Assembly: GCA_002327885.1 (NCBI GenBank)
Contig: DCUS01000087.1
Span: 25,981-33,496, forward strand
DNA: 7,516 nucleotides
Source of the DNA: Syntrophaceae bacterium UBA2208
Lineage (GTDB): Bacteria > Desulfobacterota > BSN033 > UBA1163
Reading direction: 5' to 3'
Part shown: piece after piece, positions 1 through 5,767 of the stretch
How the letters are laid out: each line of letters starts with the position of its first letter
How positions within the stretch are numbered: position 1 is the stretch's first letter
Program-made: the position numbers and the translations under genes
The notes under the pieces: model-generated
What the model was told of the DNA's origin: nothing
The model's input: the letters and a program-made list of their open reading frames with translations, nothing else
Database searches by the model: none

Positions 1-16
1 AGCAAGAAAGGTGCCA
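1..16 (-). promoter_or_regulatory. sigma-54 (-24/-12) promoter, reading leftward out of the window
   Basis: Read on the minus strand, positions 16 to 1 give TGGCACCTTTCTTGCT. This fits the RpoN consensus TGGCAC-N5-TTGC(A/T) at every defined position, with the invariant GG and GC separated by exactly 10 bases. Transcription would start about 12 bp beyond the left edge, so the target gene is not visible. The site lies just past the end of a sigma-54 activator gene and downstream of two palindromes at enhancer distance, which supports it being real. Confidence 0.85.
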
Positions 17-100
17 AAAATTGTATGGAGGAATAATTGTGAGATATCAGAAAGTTACAATAGATCTATTTTGGGGAGGTGAAGATGGTAGGCATCATTA

Positions 101-118
101 TGTTCCATATATGAAACA
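101..118. promoter_or_regulatory. palindromic activator site 1 (TGTTYC-N6-GAAACA)
   Basis: The 18-bp sequence TGTTCCATATATGAAACA is a palindrome with 8 of 9 base pairs matching; only the fifth pair (C105/A114) fails. Its centre is about 107 bp from the -12 GC of the sigma-54 promoter at 1-16, a usual enhancer distance. Inference: this is a dimer binding site for the Fis-type HTH of the adjacent regulator. Confidence 0.6.
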
Positions 119-131
119 TTGCTAATGAAAC

Positions 132-149
132 AGTTTCTTGTATGAAACA
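132..149. promoter_or_regulatory. palindromic activator site 2 (GTTTC-N6-GAAAC)
   Basis: This is a second copy of the same architecture, with GTTTC at 133-137 and GAAAC at 144-148 in the same 11-bp register as site 1. Its centre is 31 bp from that of site 1, close to three helical turns, so both would face the same side of the DNA. A further half site, ATGAAACA, sits between them at 125-132. Paired, phased sites are typical for sigma-54 activators. The site lies 8 bp past the stop codon of the regulator gene. Confidence 0.55.
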
Positions 150-156
150 TTCTTTT

Positions 157-1617
157 CTATGCGAGTCCGTATTTTCTAATCTTCCTCCAGAGGGTTGTGC
201 GCCCAATTCCCAACTCATTAGCGGTCTTGATCCGATCCCCGCCGTATTTCTTCAGTACCTTCTCTATGACCCCTGCTTCCGCATGCTCAAATGGACTTTC
301 CTCTTTAACGGGTAAAGATGAAGCTATCTCCATTTGGCCTCCTGTCATTTCCTTGGGAAGGCAGTCTAAGTCGATTCGGTCCTCCCCGCAAAGGACAAAA
401 GCATGCTCGATGATGTTTTCGAGCTCCCTCACATTTCCTGGATAGTCATATCTTAAAAGCAATCGTAAAACCTTGTCAGAAACACCAGAGATTTTCTTTC
501 CCATTTTCACGTTGAACTTTCGAATAAAGGTATCGATCAGCAGAGGGATATCTTCTCTTCTCTGGGAAAGAGAAGGCAGATCAATCTTAACCACGTTAAG
601 TCGGTAGTAGAGATCATCTCTGAAATTCCCTTCGTTGACCATTTTCGAAAGATCTTTATTCGTCGCTGCAATAATTCGAACGTCTGTCTTTTTGGGACTG
701 GTCGAGCCCAAAGGTTCATACTCCTTCTCCTGAAGGACACGAAGCAGTTTCACCTGAAGTGAAGGGGACATATCACCTACTTCATCGAGAAAAATCGTCC
801 CTCCGTTTGCGAGAGCAAATCTTCCTGGTTTGTCCTTCCTGGCATCCGTGAAAGCTCCCTTTTCATATCCGAATAATTCCGATTCAAGCAAAGTATCCGG
901 AAGGGCCCCACAATTCACTTTGATAAAAGACTTATTCTTTCTGTGGCTCACGTTGTGAATTGCTTTTGCAAAAAGCTCCTTGCCCGTTCCGCTCGCTCCC
1001 TGGATCAGAACGGTACTGTCACTCCCTGCTATATTCGGAAGGATATTGAATAGGTTATGAATGAAGTAGTTCTTGCTGACAATGTCTCCGAACGTATATT
1101 TTTGTGAGAGTTCCTTTTTGAGCTCCTCAATGGCTGAGAGATCCCTGAATGTCTCAACTCCTCCGATCACCTCTCCCTTCTCATTCCTCAAGACTGCAGC
1201 GCTGATGCTGATCGGGACCCTTTTTCCGTCTTTACTTAAAATGGTGACAGGGAGATTGATGATCTCCTTTTCTGTTTTGAGGACTTCTTTCAGAGCGCAG
1301 CGAAACTGACAGATATCTGCTCTGAAGATTTCATAGCAGTACCGTCCAATCGCCTCTCCGCCCAAAAATCCTGTGATCTCTTCTGCCGCTTTATTAAAAA
1401 AGGTTATTCTACCTTCGCCATCGGTTGTAAAAACACCATCGGCAACACTATTAAAAATAATGTTGAAGAATTTCTCCGGTTCTTTCTTTTCCATGAACAA
1501 ATCATACCATAAAATTATTTCATCTAAAACAGACCCTTCGATTGAGAAGGTAGGATCGATAGGCTTATATTTTTTGTTCCTTTTTTTCAAAACAGGGTTG
1601 ACACAAGATCTTTCCAT
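157..1617 (-). CDS. PAS domain sigma-54-dependent Fis-family transcriptional activator
   Basis: This 486-residue bacterial enhancer-binding protein activates RpoN holoenzyme by ATP hydrolysis. A PAS sensor spans about residues 47-165 (DGVFTTDGEGRI, then FNKAAEEITGF) and carries three cysteines, C94, C103 and C107. The AAA+ domain follows with Walker A GASGTGKE (207-214), Walker B IFLDE (275-279) and the arginine-finger segment FRDDLYYRL. The sigma-54-contacting loop reads GAFTDA (254-259) instead of GAFTGA. A Fis-type helix-turn-helix ends the protein (GGDRIKTANELGIGRTTLWRKI). There is no phospho-receiver domain, so the PAS domain probably senses a ligand or redox state directly. The ATG at 1615-1617 has AAGGCGG upstream and overlaps the FmdE gene by 53 bp; a Met at residue 42 (1494) is a weaker alternative. 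It is the last gene of the transporter operon and next to a sigma-54 promoter with paired palindromes, its likely target. Confidence 0.95.
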   Translation of the reverse strand: MERSCVNPVLKKRNKKYKPIDPTFSIEGSVLDEIILWYDLFMEKKEPEKFFNIIFNSVADGVFTTDGEGRITFFNKAAEEITGFLGGEAIGRYCYEIFRADICQFRCALKEVLKTEKEIINLPVTILSKDGKRVPISISAAVLRNEKGEVIGGVETFRDLSAIEELKKELSQKYTFGDIVSKNYFIHNLFNILPNIAGSDSTVLIQGASGTGKELFAKAIHNVSHRKNKSFIKVNCGALPDTLLESELFGYEKGAFTDARKDKPGRFALANGGTIFLDEVGDMSPSLQVKLLRVLQEKEYEPLGSTSPKKTDVRIIAATNKDLSKMVNEGNFRDDLYYRLNVVKIDLPSLSQRREDIPLLIDTFIRKFNVKMGKKISGVSDKVLRLLLRYDYPGNVRELENIIEHAFVLCGEDRIDLDCLPKEMTGGQMEIASSLPVKEESPFEHAEAGVIEKVLKKYGGDRIKTANELGIGRTTLWRKIRKYGLA

Positions 1618-2176
1618 CCATCCGCCTTGTTCGGGACTCCATGGTCATCTCTCCGCATGCTTCACATTGCAGGCTCTGTAAAACACGGGCCGGCTTTGGA
1701 ATCGGGAAGGCAGGTTCCATGATGATAAACATATCCTCCAATTCAGCATTCATATACCTGTCTTGGAGTGACCGCCTTAATTCTTCGTACCGGACCTGTT
1801 CCTCTCCATGAGCGGTCCCAATCGCCACTTTCCTGCTCAGACTGCGAAGCTCCAAACCAGCATTGCCTGAAATATCCGGACATAGAACGGCACGAAAGCC
1901 TATGTTCTTTCGGGAGTCGTAAAAATTGAAGGCCATCTTGCCGAAATCTTTATGGATAAGATTACCCTTGCCAAACGTGCACCCGGTGAGGAACTGGATT
2001 GCATCCACTCCACACATATCCGTTTCGACAATGGCGACGAGATCGCTCTGCTCAGGATGACCTAATTTCTGAAGGGCAAGTTCGGCCGCACGGATGCCTA
2101 TGGCCAGACCCGGGCAGGAATGCCCGTGAAAAGCAATCGTTTTTTCGACCAGCTCTTTCTCGATGGAACAGGACAT
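1565..2176 (-). CDS. FmdE-family protein with C-terminal zinc ribbon
   Basis: This 203-residue protein resembles the FmdE family, named after a gene in the formylmethanofuran dehydrogenase operon of methanogens but common in anaerobes without that pathway. The N-terminal signature HGHSCPGLAIG (17-27) has H17, H19 and C21 as candidate metal ligands. It is followed by ETDMCGVDAIQFLTGCTFGKGN (split at residues 51-72, with C55 and C66), the usual second block. A C-terminal ribbon supplies CEAC (171-174) and CQPC (192-195), a standard four-cysteine zinc site. No signal peptide is seen, so it is cytoplasmic. The biochemical role of the family outside methanogens is unsettled; known structures bind zinc. 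The start ATG has GGAGGG upstream and lies 3 bp after the ATPase stop. Its position behind a BtuCDF-type importer suggests handling of the imported metal or cofactor, which is inference. Confidence 0.9.
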   Translation of the reverse strand: MSCSIEKELVEKTIAFHGHSCPGLAIGIRAAELALQKLGHPEQSDLVAIVETDMCGVDAIQFLTGCTFGKGNLIHKDFGKMAFNFYDSRKNIGFRAVLCPDISGNAGLELRSLSRKVAIGTAHGEEQVRYEELRRSLQDRYMNAELEDMFIIMEPAFPIPKPARVLQSLQCEACGEMTMESRTRRMDGKILCQPCFEKKEQKI

Positions 2177-2179
2177 GAT

Positions 2180-2953
2180 TCACCCTCCGTTTCTATCCCC
2201 TTCCAGGGGTAATACCACAGGGTTACCCCTGTAGTAATGGATTTCGACCGGTAATCCGTATACAGCCTGAACTGTTTCCGCCGTGACTTCACTTACCTCT
2301 CCGGCATCGAAAATAATCCCTCCCTTCAGGAACATGTATTTGTCAGCATACCGCAACGCTTTATTGAGATCGTGCATGGTCATGACTGCCGAAATCCCAT
2401 GCTCCTTTACGACACGGCGGATGATCTTGAGAATTTCAACCTGGTTTTTCAAATCCAGATTGCTGGTCGGCTCATCAAGAAGAAGGAGTTTGGGTTCCTG
2501 GACCAGGGCGCGGGCAAGGGCAACCTTCTGAAGTTCCCCTCCGCTTATCTGGTCAATATATCGCATGGCAAGACAACCGAGGTCAAGGAGTTTGATGGCC
2601 GAATCCACAATGGCGAGATCTCTGTCCGAAACCCTCCAGTTGATGTGAGGATGCCGGCCCATGAGAATGGCATCGAAAGCTATCAATCTACTGGTTTCAG
2701 CGCGCTGTGCGACGTAACCGATACGGTGGGCGATTTCCGTAGACCCCATGGAGAAGACGCTCTCGCTGTCAACAAGCACTGACCCCGCGCAGGGGCGTAA
2801 AATGGTATTGATACATTTGAGAAGCGTTGTCTTCCCTACGCCGTTAGGACCGAGGATAGCAAGGACCTCTCCTCTGGCAACGTCAAATCGGATATCCCGA
2901 AGAATGTCTCGGCTTTTATAGGAAAAAGACAGTCCGTTCACATTGAGAATCAA
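2180..2953 (-). CDS. ABC transporter ATP-binding protein, FecE/BtuD type
   Basis: This 257-residue nucleotide-binding subunit belongs to the importer class serving siderophores, heme, corrinoids and some metals or oxyanions. All ATPase motifs are intact: Walker A GPNGVGKTT (35-43), Q-loop Q83, signature ISGGEL (136-141), Walker B LLLLDEP (156-162), D-loop SNLD (164-167) and switch histidine H194 in MTMHD. The segment AILMGRHPHI after the Q-loop is typical of the FecE/BtuD branch. The ATG overlaps the permease stop by 4 bp, indicating translational coupling. Two copies would bind the permease dimer on the cytoplasmic face. Substrate cannot be read from this subunit. Confidence 0.95.
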   Translation of the reverse strand: MILNVNGLSFSYKSRDILRDIRFDVARGEVLAILGPNGVGKTTLLKCINTILRPCAGSVLVDSESVFSMGSTEIAHRIGYVAQRAETSRLIAFDAILMGRHPHINWRVSDRDLAIVDSAIKLLDLGCLAMRYIDQISGGELQKVALARALVQEPKLLLLDEPTSNLDLKNQVEILKIIRRVVKEHGISAVMTMHDLNKALRYADKYMFLKGGIIFDAGEVSEVTAETVQAVYGLPVEIHYYRGNPVVLPLEGDRNGG

Positions 2954-4020
2954 CGTCTATACCCCCTGATGATAAGGTAAATGAACACGGGCGCGCCCAT
3001 AAATGCTGTGAGCACAGAGACAGGCAGCAGGTGCGGGGTCAGGATTAAGCGGGCGGCGGTATCTGACCCAAGAAGCAGGATGCTGCCGACCACTAAGGTT
3101 GCAGGCATTAAAAAGCGATGATCACCGCCGATCAGCCGACGGACGATGTGGGGGCAAACCAAACCTACGAAACCGATGATGCCAAGGAAAGAAACGATGA
3201 CAGCGGTAATGAGAGAGCAGGTAAACAGTCCGAGCAGCCGGATTTGTTCCACTCTTACTCCAAGACCTTTGGCCGTTTCGTCTCCCGCGTCAATTGCATT
3301 GTAGTTCCAGGCGTTCGCAATTAAATAGGCCGAAGCCACACCTGTGACAACAACCAGCAGGCCTAATTCCCTCCAGCTTGCCCGGGCCGCATCCCCAAAG
3401 GTCCAGAAGACCATCGCCGCCAGCTGGACGTCATCGGCAAAAAATTGGAGCAACATCGTCCCCGCAGTAAAGAGCGAGGCCAGAGCGATCCCCGTCAAAA
3501 CCATGGTCTCCGGTGACGCTCCCCTGATCTTGGATACACCGATGATGATACCAGCAGCGACCAAAGAGAAGAAGAAGGCCATGAGGGTTGTCATATACGG
3601 ATTGGAAATGGTCACGGCGCCCACACTCATGCTGGACATCGCCCCCGTTCCCAGAATCATGACTGAAAAGGCTGCCCCAAAGCCCGCCGCATGGGAGATG
3701 CCCAGGGTAAAGGGTGAGCCGAGGGGATTTCGGAGAATCGCTTGCATCACTGCACCCGCGACTGCCAATCCGCAACCCGCTACCATCGCCGTAAATGCCT
3801 GTGGGAGTCGAATATTCCAGATAATGATTTCAAACTGTTTTGAAATGGTCTTGCCGACAAGAGTCAAAACCACATCTGAGAGCGGTATGTTTGCCGCTCC
3901 CATCGATACGCTGACAACGAGCAGACATGCAAGCAGGATAATACTTCCTCCGATAAAGGCCAATTTTCTTTTGATATATCTGGTATATTCCAGAGGAACT
4001 CCACCACCATTGAAATGCAT
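2950..4020 (-). CDS. FecCD/BtuC-family ABC transporter permease
   Basis: This 356-residue inner-membrane subunit has about ten hydrophobic segments, the first at roughly residues 19-43 after a basic N-terminus (YIKRKLAFIGG). Family hallmarks are LRNPLGSPFTLGISHAAGFGA, split here as LRNPLGSP followed by TLGISHAAG, then GFVGLVCPHIVRRLIGGDHR near the ATPase-coupling loop, and the C-terminal LPVSVLTAFMGAPVF. Length matches the usual 330-360 residues. It would homodimerise to form the translocation path for substrate delivered by the upstream binding protein. The start ATG has AGGAGG placed upstream in the 10-bp gap after the binding-protein gene. The stop overlaps the ATPase start. Substrate could be a ferric chelate, corrinoid, heme, molybdate/tungstate or another metal; the FmdE neighbour makes a metal or metal-oxyanion attractive but unproven. 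Confidence 0.95.
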   Translation of the reverse strand: MHFNGGGVPLEYTRYIKRKLAFIGGSIILLACLLVVSVSMGAANIPLSDVVLTLVGKTISKQFEIIIWNIRLPQAFTAMVAGCGLAVAGAVMQAILRNPLGSPFTLGISHAAGFGAAFSVMILGTGAMSSMSVGAVTISNPYMTTLMAFFFSLVAAGIIIGVSKIRGASPETMVLTGIALASLFTAGTMLLQFFADDVQLAAMVFWTFGDAARASWRELGLLVVVTGVASAYLIANAWNYNAIDAGDETAKGLGVRVEQIRLLGLFTCSLITAVIVSFLGIIGFVGLVCPHIVRRLIGGDHRFLMPATLVVGSILLLGSDTAARLILTPHLLPVSVLTAFMGAPVFIYLIIRGYRR

Positions 4021-4030
4021 GGGTACCCTC

Positions 4031-5131
4031 CTAATGCACTGGAATTTTCTTAAAGACTAATCCCTGAAACATCCTATCCATCTCCTTAAAAACGGGTTTA
4101 CCCACGAGGAAGGAATAGATCTCATCTGCCTTGGCTGAAGGATCGATGTCCCGGAATCGATGTGGATAAAGGAGTTTTCCGATGAAGTATGCATCGACAA
4201 GGATGGAGCCGAAATTTTGTGCATACCAGTTGTAGGGGAGGACCCCGTAAATCTGCCCTTTTTTAACCGCTGTCAGAGCCTGATAGGCGGGATCCGTTTT
4301 CAACTCAAACAGGCCGCCGGCTTTATCCCCCATCTGGAGCGTCGAGAGGTCCAGAAAGAGAATCTGAGGGTCCCATTGAATGATTTTTTCCTTTGCGATG
4401 TTGTTTTGTCCACTGGTCTTCATAAAAGGCCCATTGGCCGCATTTTTCACATTGATAAATATAAAAGGCGGATAGTCCAGTTCTGTGGAATGAAATCCAT
4501 GGGGCCCTTTGAAGGCGATCCCGCCAACAAAGCATGACTTCTGTTCCGATTTCAAAATATCCTTGGTTCGATCTTTAAGCTCCTTGATCGTAGATTCAAA
4601 GAATGAGATCAGTTCCTCGGCCCGCTTTCCCTTATTCACGACCCTTCCCATAATACGAAGGGCTTGGTAAAGAGAATCACGCTGACTCGACAGGTTGCCA
4701 TATTCCAGCACCACGACTGGGATGGAAGTCTTTTTCTGGAGTTTCTTAGGATCGTGCCCCATGTTGCTAAAAGTTTTGAGAATGACCTGGGGTGCTGGAT
4801 GGAGAGCCATAATTAACTCAGGGTTGTCATAACCTCGAAATTCACCAAACATGGGATAATTCTTAAACTGCGGATTAGCGAGCGCGTAAGGCCTGGCATC
4901 AAATTTAGGATGACGCTTTTCCATATCGTCAACGGCAATGATCAGGTTTTGAGCCTGAAGATAGGTCAGAAGGCGCAGACAACCCGCTCCGGAGCAAATG
5001 ACATGTTCAACCCGATTCGGAAGATCAAGTTCTTGCCCGGTCGCATCGGTCACCACCCTCTGCTCGGAAAAAGAGAATATGGGAAAAACCAACAGAGCGA
5101 GAATAATATTTACCGTTAATAACTTTTGCAT
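4031..5131 (-). CDS. periplasmic substrate-binding protein, BtuF/FepB type
   Basis: From the ATG at 5129-5131 this is a 366-residue exported protein. Residues 1-23 (MQKLLTVNIILALLVFPIFS) form a signal peptide without a lipobox cysteine, so it is probably soluble in the periplasm. The mature part begins with the VTDATGQELDLPNRVEHVI motif of the cluster A-II (COG0614) binding proteins and continues with FGEFRGYDNPELIMALHP (seen as MFGEFRGYDNPE then LIMALHP). The C-terminal stretch GVLPYNWYAQNFGSILVDAY and the LLYPHRF segment are a pattern I associate with anaerobe and methanogen members. A GTG at 5155 in frame would add eight residues (VALFLEAP) before the signal peptide; I prefer 5131 because TGGAGG sits 5 nt upstream and the export signal then starts cleanly. 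It is the first gene of the operon, so ligand recognition and leader control meet here. Confidence 0.93.
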   Translation of the reverse strand: MQKLLTVNIILALLVFPIFSFSEQRVVTDATGQELDLPNRVEHVICSGAGCLRLLTYLQAQNLIIAVDDMEKRHPKFDARPYALANPQFKNYPMFGEFRGYDNPELIMALHPAPQVILKTFSNMGHDPKKLQKKTSIPVVVLEYGNLSSQRDSLYQALRIMGRVVNKGKRAEELISFFESTIKELKDRTKDILKSEQKSCFVGGIAFKGPHGFHSTELDYPPFIFINVKNAANGPFMKTSGQNNIAKEKIIQWDPQILFLDLSTLQMGDKAGGLFELKTDPAYQALTAVKKGQIYGVLPYNWYAQNFGSILVDAYFIGKLLYPHRFRDIDPSAKADEIYSFLVGKPVFKEMDRMFQGLVFKKIPVH

Positions 5132-5136
5132 TGGGG

Positions 5137-5141
5137 CCTCC
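5137..5141 (-). promoter_or_regulatory. ribosome binding site deciding the binding-protein start
   Basis: GGAGG on the minus strand lies 5 nt before the ATG at 5129-5131. It starts 4 nt after the foot of the 14-bp leader stem, inside the U-rich segment UUUUUGGAGG. Formation of the stem could therefore affect ribosome access as well as transcription. Confidence 0.7.
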
Positions 5142-5145
5142 AAAA

Positions 5146-5201
5146 ATAAAGCCACGAAGTCAACCTTCCTCCCTGGAAGTAGTATGCCTTCGTGGCTTTA
5201 T
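5146..5201 (-). promoter_or_regulatory. leader stem-loop with U-rich tail, candidate attenuator or metal/ligand-responsive RNA
   Basis: In the transcript, AUAAAGCCACGAAG (5201-5188) pairs perfectly with CUUCGUGGCUUUAU (5159-5146), a 14-bp stem. The 28-nt interior holds a second hairpin, CUUCC-AGGGA-GGAAG (5179-5165), flanked by unpaired GCAUACUA and GUUGA. The stem is followed directly by UUUU and GGAGG, giving a UUUAUUUUU tract as in an intrinsic terminator on the minus strand only. It lies in the leader of the ABC operon, about 45-100 nt after the predicted start. I do not recognise it as cobalamin, Moco, NiCo or another known riboswitch class. Confidence 0.6.
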
Positions 5202-5254
5202 ACAGGTTCAATTTCTTTGACTTAAAAATGAGAATGAAACCTACGACTAATTTC

Positions 5255-5283
5255 TATATATCACGATTACCCAAAATATGCAA
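5255..5283 (-). promoter_or_regulatory. sigma-70-type extended -10 promoter of the ABC/FmdE operon
   Basis: On the minus strand, -35 TTGCAT (5283-5278) is followed after exactly 17 bp by -10 TATATA (5260-5255), with TGA immediately before the -10 giving an extended -10 element. A start near 5248 would give a leader of about 117 nt that contains the stem-loop at 5146-5201. A second -10-like TATAAA at 5202-5197 is less likely because transcription from it would remove part of the stem. Confidence 0.5.
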
Positions 5284-5365
5284 ATTTTCTTGAACAGCCC
5301 ATATCTTACAATTACTTTTCATTCACCCTCAACGATGATCTCCGATAGGACAGCAAAATATGCAA
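5272..5365. repeat. 12-bp direct repeat CAAAATATGCAA, two copies
   Basis: Identical copies occur at 5272-5283 and 5354-5365, 82 bp apart. The first covers the -35 element of the ABC operon promoter and the second lies upstream of it. The region is AT-rich, which raises the chance expectation, but the position suggests a paired operator for the transporter operon. Confidence 0.4.
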
Positions 5366-5423
5366 CTTTGCCTTTTTCAGTTTTCTTTTTTTGAATATCG
5401 CCATCAAGGATGCATTACCATTT

Positions 5424-5633
5424 CTACTCCTCCATCTCCTTAAGCATCTTTTGGGTGACTGGTTTTATATCAGGCAGTCTTATTTTGATAACTTCCCAAA
5501 CGATCGAATAGTCGATGCCAAAATAGAAGTGGGCAATCTTGTCTCCCATTCCTGCCATGTCAGTCCGGGGCAATTCTCTATACTTTTGTCTAATCTGTTT
5601 TGGAATATTCTTGGCGGCTTCGCCTATTATCAT
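5424..5633 (-). pseudogene. 5'-truncated HepT/DUF86 toxin remnant
   Basis: The 69-residue frame matches the C-terminal half of the HepT-like toxins of MNT-HepT toxin-antitoxin pairs: IIGEAAKNIPKQIRQKY, then AGMGDKIAHFYFGIDYSIVW and LPDIKPVTQKML. Complete family members are about 110-140 residues, so roughly the first 40 are missing. In-frame stops appear just before the ATG at 5631-5633 and I see no continuation in other frames. The toxin motif RX4HXY has become G30-X4-H35-X-Y37, losing the arginine. No nucleotidyltransferase antitoxin gene is adjacent. It is most likely a decaying fragment without toxic activity. A short intact gene cannot be excluded. Confidence 0.75.
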
Positions 5634-5687
5634 TGAAAATTATTGCCTTTTCTCTCATTCACTTGCATCCCCCATCCATTTTTAATA

Positions 5688-5715
5688 TTGACAACCGAAG
5701 TACCTGTGATATTTT
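5688..5715 (+). promoter_or_regulatory. sigma-70-type promoter of the thiolase/DUF35 pair
   Basis: A perfect -35 TTGACA (5688-5693) is followed after 16 bp by TATTTT (5710-5715), with TGTGA just before it giving an extended -10. The transcript would start near 5722, leaving about 45 nt of leader that includes the strong ribosome binding site GGGAGGTGA (5754-5762) before the ATG at 5768. Confidence 0.55.
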
Positions 5716-5767
5716 CAGACGAGAGGAATCTGTAGGGCATTCAACTATTTTTAGGGAGGTGAATTGA

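Noticed and set aside
71..110. Strong ribosome-site-like GGGGAGGTGAAG followed by ATG at 85
   Set aside because: The frame closes after nine codons, so it is not supported as a gene.
39..125. 28-codon plus-strand frame starting at GTG 39 with GGAGGA upstream
   Set aside because: It overlaps the palindromic regulator site and the sigma-54 promoter region, resembles no family and is short enough to arise by chance.
2372..2782. 136-residue plus-strand frame opposite the ATPase
   Set aside because: Antisense shadow of a gene with all ABC motifs intact.
3344..4060. 238-residue plus-strand open frame opposite the permease
   Set aside because: It is an antisense shadow of a clear FecCD-type permease, with low-complexity composition and no family resemblance.
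5146..5390. Cobalamin riboswitch upstream of the BtuCDF-type operon
   Set aside because: The region is too short and AT-rich, and neither the B12 box nor the conserved core segments are seen; only the local stem-loop is supported.
5391..5636. 81-residue plus-strand frame across the HepT remnant
   Set aside because: The minus-strand frame matches HepT/DUF86, so this is its shadow.
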